The notes under the pieces were generated by a model. It was not told the origin of the DNA and did not search any database. It saw only the letters and a program-made list of their open reading frames with translations. Shown in pieces: positions 45,689-57,620 of a DNA stretch of 64,000 nt. The DNA lies in the NCBI GenBank assembly GCA_014706385.1, contig JACGZH010000011.1, forward strand, positions 310,001 through 374,000, read 5' to 3'. Source of the DNA: Phaffia rhodozyma (Eukaryota; Basidiomycota; Tremellomycetes; Cystofilobasidiales; Mrakiaceae). Within the stretch, counting starts at the first letter, position 1, and the number at the start of each line of letters is the position of its first letter. Made by a program: the position numbers and the translations under genes.

Positions 45689-48173
45689 TCAATCGAATAA
45701 CCCAAGGTTGATCGACATGTCAATATCTACAGCCGGAAAGAGTGTACTAAAAAGGTATCCAAGAACTACGAAGTTGAGAAGTGAAATGACTGACCAAAAA
45801 GTATACACGAAAATACATAGATCACTCTCCCCAAGCTCTCTTTGAGCATGGTCGGGCTGAGTAGGAACTCCTTCATAGTTTGACCGCGAAATGCAAACGG
45901 GATGCGCGTGACAGAAAAGGATGTCAAGAAAGGAGAAGTTAGATGGAATGTTTCAGTAAGGATGTCGGGTCTGGGAGATGATGAACAAGAGATGAAGGAC
46001 AAACATGGGCCATAAGTTCGACCAACGACTGATCTCACCGAAACCATATCACAGTTCAGATGTTATTCAACAAGGGTGAAAGAAGGGTTTAAGTCATGAA
46101 GCTATCTGATACAACGATACAAACGCGGTTACATAGGAGAGCCAGATAGAGAAGCTAGCACACTTACCGTCCAAAGCAAAATTCCTTCATATGTCATACC
46201 AGATGTATAGAATACGTTTCGTTCGACAAGCAATTTGAAGAGGTTAGTATTTTCGCTCGGGAAAGAGATGATCAGACTACCGATCTGAAATATCTCGAGA
46301 ACACTAGGTTGAGGTGGAAACGAAAAGATTTAAATCGACAAACCAGCCGAGATTGAGTCTAGCACACCGGTAGCAATCAGCGCCCCGTTAGCACTTGACT
46401 GATAGGTATATCGCGCGCCAAGACCAATAGCCATCCCTATGGGTGTTAAGGCCGCGTCTGTTCGTTTTGGTCAGATCAGAACGAAAATGAGAACAAACGG
46501 TACGCATTTTGTTAACAACACGAGTTCAAACACAAACTGGTGGCAGATGAATTTGCAAGGCAAATCAAACTGACAAAAAACACCCATAGCAATTGGTATC
46601 CAGTTCATTCTAGCAGGTAGAGGAAGAAATGCCAGTCGGGCCCCAAGACCAAGTCCTTCGAAAGCCTGATGAAATATGATGACGCTGTCGTTGTTGTTGA
46701 TCGTTCACAAGCAGGCTTAGAAATGTTCCTACCATTGGCACAGGCTAGACAGCGACACTCACATGAATATGACAGTACTTTTATTCGATGATCGGGCGGA
46801 TTGTTCAGCACAAGTTGAAGTGAGTAAGACAAAAAGAATCAGAAGAACGGATGAAAAACATACAAGGATCTGTCTGTTGCCAACATCAAACCGATAAAGA
46901 TTGAATGAAATACGATTCCAAACTCCAAGATGAGCATACCCACGATTCGCGCCCATGCGTCTCTCTCCCGCGCCTCACGGTCTAAAATATTTTCCTCTTG
47001 TCCAGCATCGATTCTGACATTAGTCTGCTTGACTGATAGGCTAGGTATACTCGGGTCGTATGATGTTTTGGATGGTGACAATTCGATCTCTTGGTCCAGG
47101 GTTAAGGTGTTATGGTTAGGTCCGATGGCTGAATGAGGGAGAGGAGACTGATACGGGAAAACGGAAGATTGATCGTGGGATGCTGATTCGACATCGTGAG
47201 GGACTTGTTCATGGGAAGCGCACGTTCCGTTATAGGTGTGTGCATACTTATCCGAGTCAACATTTCTGGCCGCTTGAATTCGAGCATTACCAATTCTGAC
47301 AGGATAAAGGAGGGATGTTATGTTGAGTGTGTGACAATCGGGTAGCAAAGGGGAAGAGAAAGTCGACGCACCGAACGCAAAAAAATTCTACGATGAATAG
47401 CGCAAAGATAGAAAACATGGCGATCGCTGCAGGCCAGGGCTGGACATGATCGAGTTCATGTGGTCAGTATCAGAGTGAGATAGGCATTAGAAAGGGGGAA
47501 GTCCCACGTAGATTTGCCAGGTGCCTTTGAGACATTTAGAGCTGAGCGCGTAGAAAGCAGGAGGCAACAGATGGATAAATGCCGTAGCGATGATGACGCC
47601 TATAGGTCGGAGAAGAACACGCAGTCAGCAGCAACAAGAGCAGAAAAGGCGAGAATGCAGACATGTACATATAGAAGAGAAGCAAAATGTACTGAATGGA
47701 AGGAAGCAAGGTACCTGATCCGGTGTACTTTGCAAAGTCAAAGACACCTATGGGCGTGAGCAAATGACAATGTTTGAACATGAATGGACATCGTTAGCGG
47801 ATAGGGATAGAACCAGTCGAATAATCTTGGTTTCGATTTCAATATCAAAGCATGCCTCACTCTTTGGGACGGCGAACCTCGGATTTCGCCTGAGGAGGAT
47901 AGGTAACAGGACACCTACGGTATGAATCAGACAGAGTAGCGTCAGAGAGCGAATATCTGAATAGCCAGACGATCACTAGAACGAACCAAACATGCTGGTG
48001 AAGAGAATGATAAATACGCCAGCTATTCGGAGACCCATCTTAGAGTTCTCCCAATCTGCAGGAGAGCAGTCACTAGACATGGCAGCGGACGGCAGAACGG
48101 TCAGTAAGGCCGTTCCCATTAGGCCATCATTTTACTTGCTAGACAGACAAACTCACTCGTAGGAACTTGACAT
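45689..48173 (-). CDS. ZIP-family zinc/iron transporter (Zrt-like)
   Basis: Plasma-membrane divalent-metal importer with eight predicted helices. The start at 48173 gives MSSSY, joined by splicing to DDCSPADWENSKMGLRIAGV (TM1). Next come FGVLLPILLRRNPRFAVPKS, VFDFAKYTGSGVIIATAFIH, LLPPAFYALSSKCLKGTWQI and AAIAMFSIFALFIVEFFCVR. The cytosolic loop is His-rich (HTYNGTCASHEQVPHD, ESASHDQ). TM4 is ILEFGIVFHSIFIGLML and TM5 HQAFEGLGLGARLAFLPLP, which hold the metal-binding H-x-x-x-x-G and H-Q-x-F-E-G residues. Then TPIGMAIGLGARYTYQSSAN and GVLDSISAG. The last exons read KEFLLSPTMLKESLGRVIYV, then LGYLFSTLFP, ending at TGA 45689-45691. More than ten introns. Splicing between 45900 and 46330 (TM7) is not resolved; I cannot exclude damage there. 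Confidence 0.88.
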
Positions 48174-49526
48174 TAGGATGTCTAGTTGGGTGGTTGGGCG
48201 TTAGTTCACCCTTTTTCGGCTGATCGAATTTTAATATGACCTCAGATGAAACGTGTAGATACAATACTATAAATATACATGTTTGGCCTTGGCAGATAGA
48301 GAGTCACCTAACCGATGGTTATCGATATGTGATCTCTCAGGACTGGAGTGTCCCCAGACCACCACCCACTTAGATCCCATGTGTCATGGGTATGGTCTGT
48401 CTCCGTCGATAGAGCTACTTCAGCGTCAGCATAAGCATCGGTCTTGATATCAGTCCTGGCATCAGCGGCCAGATCACTCAACTTAGCTCACTTGGCAATA
48501 ATGGCCGAGACTCTACATACTGGAAATCCAGTCTGGCTGATTACTAGACCAGCATGTTTCGCAAAGTGGTCATTCATGGCTCGCCACTATCCGTACATAG
48601 CATCGGCTATTTAGAGATCGTCGAGTTTGATGTACCCAAGTGTGCCATCCACTTTCCTTATGGTTTCTTGCATTTCTTTGTTTCTACATATAAATGAATA
48701 TTGCTTCTGATAGTTCGATCATCCTCGAACAAGATTGATGCGAACAAGCCCAATTCGTTCTGCGAGGGACCTTGTGGTTCATCCGCCGGTTTGTTTTTTT
48801 CATTCTGTCGCACGTCAAAGGGAACTGGGGACATACATCGATCTCTACCTGGGTGTTGATAAACAAACCTGAGTGATATGATTAGCCCTCCGTTCTTCCT
48901 GCCCGAAAAATCCGGTGCTGTATGATCTTGGTCAACGGACCTATCCCTGAAGAACACAACGCTACTGTTTGATACGCTCTGACAACCTCACCATGGACAG
49001 TAGTCATGCTTTCAACATCACTTCTGCTAACAATGGACGGCTTGATAGATAAGCTCAGCTTTCCCGACGTGTCAGTTGAGGTGTGCATGTGAGCACTCCC
49101 GGATAAAGATTTACAACGCTCGACAAACTCGCCATCTCGACCGTCTCGCACAGTGTTCTTTATCTCAAAGAAGATTTAGGATCATGATATCCAAAATCTG
49201 TTCGATTACTATCGTGTCTTCATATCCATCGCCAAATGCGCCTGTATACAAAGAGCAAGAGAAAAGCAGAGGAAGAAGATTAATCTACGAGACCAAATTA
49301 TTAGGGAATTGATATTTTCTATTAAACATGGTTTATTTCAAGTTTGGTACGTTTTCTACAAATACAAAGAGGGAAGACCGTCGTTTTCTAATTTCTATGG
49401 ATGAAAGAAGAACCGAACCCCGAAAAGAAAGAAACGGGAACATGGGAGACACAATACCCTCGAGGTGCTATAGAAATAGAAAATGTTAAGAAAACAGAAG
49501 GGAGAGGCAAGAGACTATATCTGAAT
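48174..49526. promoter_or_regulatory. Upstream region of the ZIP gene, downstream flank of the hexose transporter gene
   Basis: About 1.35 kb without a convincing gene. It carries copy 2 of the diverged repeat (about 48335-48460), some 160-290 bp upstream of the ZIP start. I see no clear Zap1-type ACCTTNAAGGT site. Confidence 0.45.
48335..48460 (+). repeat. Diverged dispersed repeat, copy 2
   Basis: Second copy of the element at 44490-44620, in the same orientation, with the core palindrome CCCATGTGTCATGGG at 48376-48390. The copies flank the ZIP gene: one in its promoter, one beyond its 3' end. Confidence 0.6.
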
Positions 49527-51455
49527 TTAGAACTTTGTAGGCGCGGTGAAGGCGTCGTCGGAATCTCGTCTGGCCATACCCTTCTCGGCATCGGCGTTCT
49601 CGACAAATCGCTGGCCCTGCTGGATGTTCTTATCCTCTGCCTTCCACTGCTCGTTGTGGACACCGTCGATCGTGGTCTTGTACTCTGGCCAAGCGAGGGT
49701 GGGTACTTTGAGCTCGATCATCAGGTTAATCTCCTCGAGCGATCGGCCGAGGGTCTCAGGGATGTAGAAGTACACGAACGCGGCTCCGATCAGGGCTCCT
49801 CCTCCGTAAATGTATCCGACCTTTGCGTTGAGACCAGCTCCACCATCGTCGTTCGCCAAGTAGGGAAGCGTAAACGTGACGGCCCAGGCACTCACCCAGA
49901 AGGCAGCCGTACTGACAGCGAGGATCTTGGTTCGGTTTCGACCGGAAGCCAACTCGTTGGCTACAGTCCAGGCCAAACCACCCCAAGCCAAGTTGAAGAC
50001 CCAAACGAAGATGATGATCATCGAGGCGATCGCGGAGTTCACAGATCCGGTCGGGTTCGGGATTGTGCCAAGGATACCCATCACAATCATCAACACGGCC
50101 ATGGCGAGAGCAGACCAAACGAGCAGAGGCCTTCGACCAAACCGGTTGATGATAAAGAACGAGCAGAGCACTCCGACGACCTCGACGACGTTGCAGACCA
50201 TGGTGATCGTGAATGGGTTGCCGACACCAATTTGTTTGAAGAAGACGGTCGAGTAAGAGAACACAAACTGAACACCGTTGATCTGCTGGCAGACGAGGAT
50301 ACCGAAGGCTCCGAACAACTTCTTCTTTTGGGCACCCTTGAGGAGATCTCCCCATCTGGATTCTCCTCCAGACTCAGCAGCCTCGGCCGCTTTGGCGTCA
50401 AGCATGACTCTGATCTCTCGGGCATTATCGGCGGTTTCGTTACTCTTGTTGACTCGGTCGAGGGCGTGCTCGGCTTCCTCAATTCGGTCTTTAGAGATAA
50501 GCCTGCGGGAAGAAGGAAGAAATCTCAAGGTATAAGCCAGATGGTCAAGAAGAGAGTAAGGAATGAAAAAGAAAGACACACCATCGGGGAGATTCAGGGA
50601 CGATGAACATGCCGGCAAAGATGATGATGACGATGGCGACGTTCAAAGCAATGGGAAATCTGTACGAGAACGTGGACGAATAGTCTTTCGTTCCTTGGGA
50701 CACTCCAGCTCCGATGACCTGACCGATAGCCAAAAAGAGCTGCCACGAAGAGACGACTGAAGAAGATTTTGCGCGCTCTGTTAGTTTAAAATCTGAACAA
50801 TGGAGAGAAGAGACCAGAAAGACGTACTGGTTCCTCGAATGGCGGCCGGGCAGATCTCAGAAAGGTAGAGGGTAGTACAGTTGGAAACAATACCCACACC
50901 GACTCCAAGAATGAGTCGTCCGACGACAATGAGAGGTCTGGAGCCGACTACGATGATTTGAAGGATGGCACCGATGAGGACCCAGAAGATAGCGACATAC
51001 CTGCGGGTAAGAAAGGCAAGGGCAAGCTATTGTCAGTCGATGTAGACCTGTCTTTCGGAACATCAGACAAACTCACATTGCACCCTTTCGGCCGATTTTG
51101 TCACCGATGAGACCAGCGGAGAGCGAACCGACGACCTCTCCGACCTGGACGATCGAGGCGTAGAGGGACTGGTCGCCTGACTTGATGACCATTTCGCCAT
51201 TGACGAGGGTTCCGTAGTCTCGTTTGAAGGCATCCATCTCGAGGATACCGGTAAAGTAAGTCCCATCATAACCGTAGAGGATGGCGCCGAGGACGAAGAC
51301 GAGCCTGTGGAGATGCGTGCGCGCAGAAGAGAATGAAGGACGATGAATATCTGGAGGTCATGTGTGATAAACTGAAGAAAGAAAAGGAGCACTAACGAGT
51401 AAAACACGGCTCGCCTGTTGTATTTGTGGAACACACCAGGTGCTGCTGCGACCAT
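49527..51455 (-). CDS. Hexose transporter, MFS sugar-porter family
   Basis: Twelve-helix plasma-membrane sugar:H+ symporter or facilitator, about 535 residues. The start at 51455 gives MVAAAPGVFHKYNRRAVFYS; TM1 contains GAILYGYDGTYFTGILEM. Family motifs: GDKIGRKGAMYVAI (motif A), PESPRWLISKDRIEEAEHAL, CQQINGVQFVFSYSTVFF, FGRRPLLVW and PETLGRSLEEINLMIELKVP. QQINGVQ is the QQxxG sugar-specificity motif of helix 7. The C-terminal tail is acidic and ends DSDDAFTAPTKF (TAG at 49527-49529). About six exons. It resembles fungal monosaccharide transporters; the exact substrate is open. The promoter has a striking inverted repeat with CCCCGC boxes (separate entry). Confidence 0.93.
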
Positions 51456-52337
51456 GATCGACCAGAGAGGGGCAAGGAAAGATAAGTGAGGGACAAAAGT
51501 GAAAGGGAAGAATTGACGAGAAGAGCGAAGAAAGTCTGAAAGACGAGGGAATGACGGGAGGGAAAAGAAGAAGTCGAATAACGATGATTATGTTGGGCCC
51601 TCTTTAACGAAAATCGGATGGGGAACCGATTCAATAAGGGAGGAGACCCAATTTAGCTTGATGGTTCCCCGCTGAACTACCCCGCACTCAGCGCGGATCA
51701 CAATGGGGAACCATCAGATAAATTTTGAGGGGCATGACAAAGTAAAGTTCTAGGCGACGACGGACAGAGAAGGGACGGAGAAGGGAAAGAATCGAAGCTA
51801 TCAATCCGGGGCTCAGCTAAAATCAGATTTCTGTAGATCATTTTTGCGGAGAGGTTGTCCTAATTGTCACACAAGTACCTCTGCCGCAAAGGCACACGCG
51901 TCTGTTGATGTAATCTCTGCGGTCGGAGGAACCGGCGCGTTAACGAAAATGAATTTACCCGATTATATCTGACGTCATCGAGTGCGCTCGTGTGACGATT
52001 TCTATTGTGTTACACATTTTCCTCCGTTTCTATTTCTCTTGGCTCTTTTTGGGCGGCAAACAAGGGTCCTTTGAACCAAAAATCAGGAGATAGAAGGTTT
52101 CATCATCGTCAAACAAACCAAGAATGGCAGAGGCAAAGAGAGGGAGAGAAGGATATGACAAGATAAGAAGCTAGGGAAGAGGCCAAGGATTGTGAATAAT
52201 TAAGAAGAAAAGAGTCCTTTTGATGCATGAGGAAGAGTGAAGGGGAAAAGGAAAAAGGAAAGAAAGACAGCAGTATCTATCATCTCGAACGGCTGCGTTC
52301 GAAGGAGATCCGACCAGAACAACTATTCGTTCATCCT
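51456..52337. promoter_or_regulatory. Upstream region of the hexose transporter gene
   Basis: About 880 bp. It contains the inverted repeat at 51659-51716 and another GGGGAACC at about 51620. The portion near 52337 is A/G-rich on the plus strand and is the 3' flank of the next gene. No gene is seen. Confidence 0.5.
51659..51716. promoter_or_regulatory. 12-bp inverted repeat with CCCCGC boxes, possible Mig1/CreA site
   Basis: Left arm TGATGGTTCCCC (51659-51670) and perfectly complementary right arm GGGGAACCATCA (51705-51716), separated by 34 nt. CCCCGC occurs at 51667-51672 and 51680-51685; its complement GCGGGG fits the SYGGGG consensus of Mig1/CreA zinc-finger repressors. It lies about 205-260 bp upstream of a sugar transporter start codon. 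Glucose control is inferred. Confidence 0.6.
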
Positions 52338-54381
52338 CTACTGACGACCGTATGGATCTGGGTAGCCATACATTGGCTGCTGCTGCTGGTTTGGGAAAGG
52401 CGTATATGGAGGCGACTGGATTGGTTGGGCATACTGATAACTTAAATCAGGCTGACCCGGGTAGTAACCGCCGACAGGACCGCGGCTCTGAGCTACGGGC
52501 ACCGGCGTCGGTGCCGGATAACCTGGGTACCCACCCGGAGCCGGTCCCGGTGACGGACCCGACGTCTGGGCACCTACCGGACTGATTGGGAAGGACATCA
52601 TCGGTTGTAGATGGTGGTGGTGTTGTGTTTGTTCCAATCCTAGTTGTCGAGGTGGTGGAGATGTTAACGCCGTTCGGATTTGGTCGACTTTCCGAGAGAA
52701 CATTTGTGGATATCGAAGAACGAAGACGAATGTCAGATTGATTGATGGCCTTTTGACAAAGTGACAAGAACTCACAAGGGTTTACAGCCGGAGGCGCAAC
52801 TGAAACTCTCCCGCCGCCACCACCGACAACAACTTGACTTGAGCTCTCCATCCCATAACCTTGAAAGCCATCAGGAACGCTTCCCGAGAACGCACCGTAC
52901 GGATCCATGCTCGGTCGTGTCCTCATAGGTTCAACATCAAACCGAGCGTGATACCTATCCTCTACCGGCCCTCTCTGCTGCTGTTGTTGCTGCTGCTGCT
53001 GGTCGAATCTTTCTTCTCCCTCGCCCTCTTCATTCATGCCGCCATCCTCGTCGTGACCTGCAGTAGGCGCGTGCAGAGAATCTGGACGGGTGTTCAATCC
53101 GGCGCGCTCTTCGTCGATCGAACTCGAGGGAGGAACAAAGCCGGCTTCTTTTTGATGTTTTCTTCGAGCAGCATACAACCCAAGAAATGCCAGACCTAAT
53201 AGACCTCCCCAGCCGGCTTTTTATTAATTCATCCACGTGGCAGGTCATAGAAGAGGAATCTCATCGTCAAACTCCGAATTTGCCAAAGAACAGAGACGCA
53301 GAGGAACGATCACAAACCAAGAGACAACCAGAAAAAGATTGAGCCGGCCCGTTTGGTTCGACACCAACTCGTTAGACCGGCCGTGTATGCATCGCCGAGG
53401 TCTGCATGAGGATCGTTTGACGAGTCTTTGCATCCCTTCTCCGAGAATACTGGATAGAGAGCGCGTAGATATATATGCGTGTGAAACGGTTGCTCAGAAC
53501 TGGCGAGCCATTTCAATTTAGGAGGAGAAGGACACGTACCGGACACCGTGGTAGCCATAGCGAGGATGATCGTCCAAAACGCTCCATTAACCCTGAGAAT
53601 TAGCTGTACCCGCGGCACAGCCAATCCCATCGCCAATGCCCTCATCTTGTCAAACCTTCCCAAAGGAAAGAAAATGAGAAAAGTATCAAAAAAACAATAG
53701 TTTCTCCTTTATCAATGTTGGCTCATCCAATGAACTCGTTCAACGATCATGCGCTCACTTGTCAAACACCAGAGGTACGGCCAGCATGAAGCTAGATAAA
53801 AAGAAGAGAAACAGTGAAAAGAATAGCGCGAAAGCCGAGAGACCCGCTGAGAAAGAACAGAATCTCACACAGCCTCAGCACATCGTCGAGAGTCACAGTC
53901 GTCGACAGGAAGTAAGAGGAGAATTCCGAACGAGATAACAGAATCGAAAAAGACTGACAAACACCTATACTCCATTTTGCTTGAAATCCAGCTACAGCAG
54001 CAAAGCAGCACATTCCTACGAAGGTGCAAAAGATCTAGTTCATTAAGGTCGATTGGTCACCATGAAACGCCAAGTAATCAGCTTACGACATTCAGAACTA
54101 CGACTCATACGGATTGACACAAGGAAAAGCCATCTCTCCTCACTTCGTCTACTCACAATGATTCCATGAAGCGCGGTATCCTTCCATGGCACCCCAACCT
54201 CGTTGTACTGGATATTCCCAATGCCTCCACTCGCATTTCTGAAAGCCGGGCCTCGAGGAGGCTCCTTCGGTTCCGTTGATACTTGGTCAGGCGGACTATT
54301 GAACCGCGTCGACAGACGACTTTTCGTCTGCTCAAACATATTTGATACGGCTGAATTCAAGGATAGAGGTTGTAAGCCCAT
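52338..54381 (-). CDS. Four-TM fungal membrane protein with prion-like Gln/Pro/Tyr tail
   Basis: Family not recognised with certainty. The N-terminus (MGLQPLSLNSAVSNMFEQTK) is cytosolic and hydrophilic. The membrane part runs IFCTFVGMCCFAAVAGFQAK (TM1), a segment around FMLAVPLVFDK, MRALAMGLAVPRVQLILRVN leading to GAFWTIILAMATTVSG, then after an intron AGWGGLLGLAFLGLYAARRK. This resembles MARVEL-like tetraspan proteins of fungi. The C-terminal half is low-complexity: Gln run (ERFDQQQQQQQQ), Gly-rich VVVGGGGGRVSVAPPAVNPC, His/Gln/Pro segments, and finally PYTPFPNQQQQPMYGYPDPY ending GRQ at 52338. Exons are short and several junctions (about 53660-54150) are approximate. A cell-surface or eisosome-like role is possible but not shown. 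Confidence 0.75.
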
Positions 54382-54824
54382 GAAAGATGATCAAATCCAA
54401 AGGTATATAAGCTCTCGGAACGAATACCAAAGAACAGAGACAAGGACAGACATTGAGAAATTCCGATCATGATGGATTATAGTAAGTAGGATGGTTTACA
54501 CAAACCAGGACGAGAGGTTCTTTCTCTGTTTTGTTAAGCTAGATCGATTAGAAACGGATATGCTGTGGACGATAGAGGATGGGCTATGATTTATATGTTG
54601 AAGGTAACGAACACGCAGGATGGTCTACGGGTAATTCACTTGCTCCAGTAAATAAGTCGCGTCCGGTCGCGTCGATCAACATCGCCTCAAACGCGTCAGT
54701 CGTCACGTGAGTTCATGTCACGTGAGCTAACCCTTACCGTTGTCTTCTCTTTCTATCTGCTCGTCTCTTATGGAAGGTTTTCAAAATCAACCTACAGAAC
54801 CGGTCGGCCATCAACCGAGCCACC
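54382..54824. promoter_or_regulatory. Divergent promoter region between the four-TM gene and RCM1
   Basis: About 440 bp between start codons facing away from each other. It includes cgtcacgtgagttcatgtca followed by cgtgagc (about 54702-54727), with CACGTG/CACGTGA E-box-like hexamers in tandem. These could bind bHLH factors. Nothing else is seen. Confidence 0.5.
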
Positions 54825-57620
54825 ATGAATCTCTATTTCCAAGCAGCTTCCTTTGTAGGTTTTCATTCCCAAGAACTTGTCCGTTCTCCAATTGAATTTG
54901 GGTTGATTTGATTGTTGTTGTATGAATACTTCCACAGTTGGACGAGCTCGAGCTCAAGCAGACTTCCATCAAGGCCGCTCTCTCCTCGCAGAACTTGTGA
55001 GTTTCGACCCCTCCTTTGAGATTCAAGATGGTCTCACTCATCCTCTTGATTACTCTCTTCCTTTTCACGCCCCTCTCAGGCCTGAAAAGGACTCAAAAAG
55101 ACTGTTGGCATTAGTTATCTCAACTTTAAAGTACAAACCTACAATTCAAACATTGTTGAGCTTGATCCCTTTAACGAAGGACGACAAGAAGGTCATCTAT
55201 GCGAAATCCAAGAACTTGCCTCTAGTTCTTGTTCATGACCTGATCTTTGCAGCCAAACCGGGGTATGCCCTTTCTTTTGTTCTCTATACTTCCGTTTTAT
55301 TATTCATGTACCAGAGACTGATCTGATTTGTTCTTATATCTACAAAATGTAGCATTCAATCGTCCACTGGCCCTATCAAGGATGCAATTTTAAAACACAA
55401 GACCAGACTCGCAGCAGAGCTTGTCAAGCTTAAGATCAAGAAAGGCGTAAGAAGCAACAAGGAGCTTCAGATCGGTGGTGGTGTCGGAGGTAAGTCGGGC
55501 TTGATGAATGAAGTTTATCCTGCAGAAGCGTCCTTCTGTTTATATAACTACTACTCTCCATTGTCTGTGCACTAAAATGGCAAATGCATTCTTTATCTGC
55601 CTTGGTGTATGTGGGGGGGGGGGGGGGGGAAGAATAGAACAGATCCCGAGATATGCCAGAATTAATACCAACTTGATCGAGCCGGAGGAACTGATTGCCT
55701 TTCTACAAACAAAGGAAGGTGGCTTCTTCACATTCTTGGACAAAGGTCCTTTTCCGGATCCAATCCCTACGTTCGTTCTTACTCTTACTTTCTCAGCCGA
55801 TTTTAATGCTGGGATGCATCAGTATCTTACCTTTTTTTTGCTTCATATCTTAATAGAAAATCTTTTCATTTGGACGAACATATCCCAAACCTTCTGGTGT
55901 TTGCACTGGCGGCTTCATCTATATTGACCCAACACGTATCGTAAGTCTCTAAGATGCTCTGTCTACAGTGTGCAGTTTCTGAAACTCACAGCTGTGCTCT
56001 ACTCTTTGTCATTTTGAAATTAAATTTAGATATACCTCGGGAGTAAGTTTTCGTCTTTCACCTAAACCATTGCATCCTTTACTCTTAGTGTCAAAAGCTT
56101 ATATTCATGCAATTGATGTTTTCCTCATACTTAGCATCTAATTCTGCAAGACAAAGCTTCCTGCTTCCCTGCTTACGTGCTCGCCCCTCAACCATCTCTG
56201 ACCTCCCAACCGTCACATGTCATCGATGCCACTGCCGCGCCAGGCAACAAGACCTCCCATCTTTCCGCTCTACTTGCGCATGCTAGTCTTCTCGCCGGAA
56301 TATCTTCCCCCAAAGCACAAGATAAAGTTCATGCTTTCGAGCTGAGTCCTAAAAGATTCAAAGTGCTAGAAATGATGATAGGTCGGGCGGGTTGCACAAA
56401 TGTCGAACTTGGAGGAACAAGGAGAGACTTTTTGGAGACTGATCCATATGGCGCAGAGTGGAGGGATGTGAAATATTTGTTGTTGGATCCGAGTTGTTCG
56501 GGAAGTGGTATCGTCAACCGGTTGGACTTTCTGACTGAAGAAGGTTCGTTTGACATTCTTCCTTCGCTTTGTAGAGAAGACACTCAAGGTTATTGTCTTA
56601 CCATGTCGAATCTTGCTCGGTTTGTCCAAACAGCTGAGGAAGAAAACGATACAACCAAGAAAGAGAGATTAGATAAATTAGCCGGGTTCCAATTAAACAT
56701 GATCAGAGTAAGAAAGATTTTGCATTGGAATCTCTTTACCTCCCAATAGAAACCTTACACGTCGTCTTGAGCTAACTATGAATTGTAATTTTCTCTCTCT
56801 TACTCCACTGCGATAGCATGCCATGAAATGTGAGAACCCCCATTTGATTGTGTTTCTCGACTTTAATGCATCATCTCTGACCCTCTTCTTTCTCACATTT
56901 TCTATTGCTTATGAAAGTTCCTAACGCCAAGAAGCTTGTCTACTCAACATGTTCCATTCATCCCGAGGAAGATGAACATGTCGTCCTAGCTGCTCTAGAA
57001 TCGAAAGAAGCCAAAGAACACGGTTGGTCGATTGCCCCTAGGAGTATGGTTCTTCCCGATTGGGATAGGCGAGGACGACCGGAAGAGATGGCTGGTCGTG
57101 TAGACTTGGCCGAAAGCGTCGTTCGATGTGAACCCGGAGTGGACAAAACAAATGGTTCGCTACTTTCTTTCTTTCTTTCCTACTAAACGCGCCCGTGTTC
57201 TGCTCGTATTCGTTCAGAACAAATCGCATAAAGAGTGATAGTTGATTCATATTAACTATTCTTGATTGTTCCTAACCAAAAACAACCTCATTTTTGACAC
57301 TTAAAATTTCAGGATTCTTTGTTTCGTGTTTCATTCGAGCAAATCTTATAGAGGATCCCGCCCCGATGCAAGTTCAGTCCGTCAAAGCCGCGAAAAAGGG
57401 GAAAAAGAGAAAAGCCGAGCAATCAACCATCGTTGATGACAACCAGGATCAAAAGAAGGAAGGCCTAGCTCAGAAGCTTGGGAAAGCAGATCCGATTGAG
57501 GGTTACCCGGCGACTTCTTCGACTGAAACATCAGAAGGAGCCAAAAAGAAGAAGAAACGAGCGAACAAGAAGAAGAGCCCAGCTGGGATGGCTCAAAGTA
57601 CGCCTTCGGCAGATCAATGA
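54825..57620 (+). CDS. RCM1: rRNA (cytosine-C5) methyltransferase, Rcm1/NSUN5 type
   Basis: NOP2/Sun-family nucleolar enzyme that methylates a cytosine in large-subunit rRNA, using S-adenosylmethionine. The start at 54825 gives MNLYFQAASF, then LDELELKQTSIKAALSSQN. The N-terminal domain has SLIPLTKDDKKVIYAKSKNL and LVHDLIFAAKPG; next, QIPRYARINTNLIEPEELIA. The methyltransferase core includes YTSGNLILQDKASCFPAYVL, HVIDATAAPGNKTSHLSALL (SAM binding), DPSCSGSG (motif IV Cys) and KLVYSTCSIHPEEDEHVV (motif VI Cys). A C-terminal Lys-rich tail (AKKKKKRANKKKS) suits nucleolar targeting. About ten exons; the stop is at 57618-57620. One 3' splice site is preceded by a 17-G run. It is divergent from the four-TM gene and convergent with RDH54. 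Confidence 0.92.
55613..55629 (+). repeat. 17-nt poly-G tract next to a 3' splice site
   Basis: Seventeen G residues end 8 nt before the inferred acceptor AG at 55636-55637 in the RCM1 gene. The exon that follows (VGEQIPRYARINTN) is conserved, fixing the acceptor. A pyrimidine tract is the norm at this position. Confidence 0.85.

Noticed and set aside
49401..50606. Open frame of 401 codons on the plus strand
   Set aside because: Antisense to the hexose transporter, whose family motifs are unambiguous; no domain in the antisense peptide.
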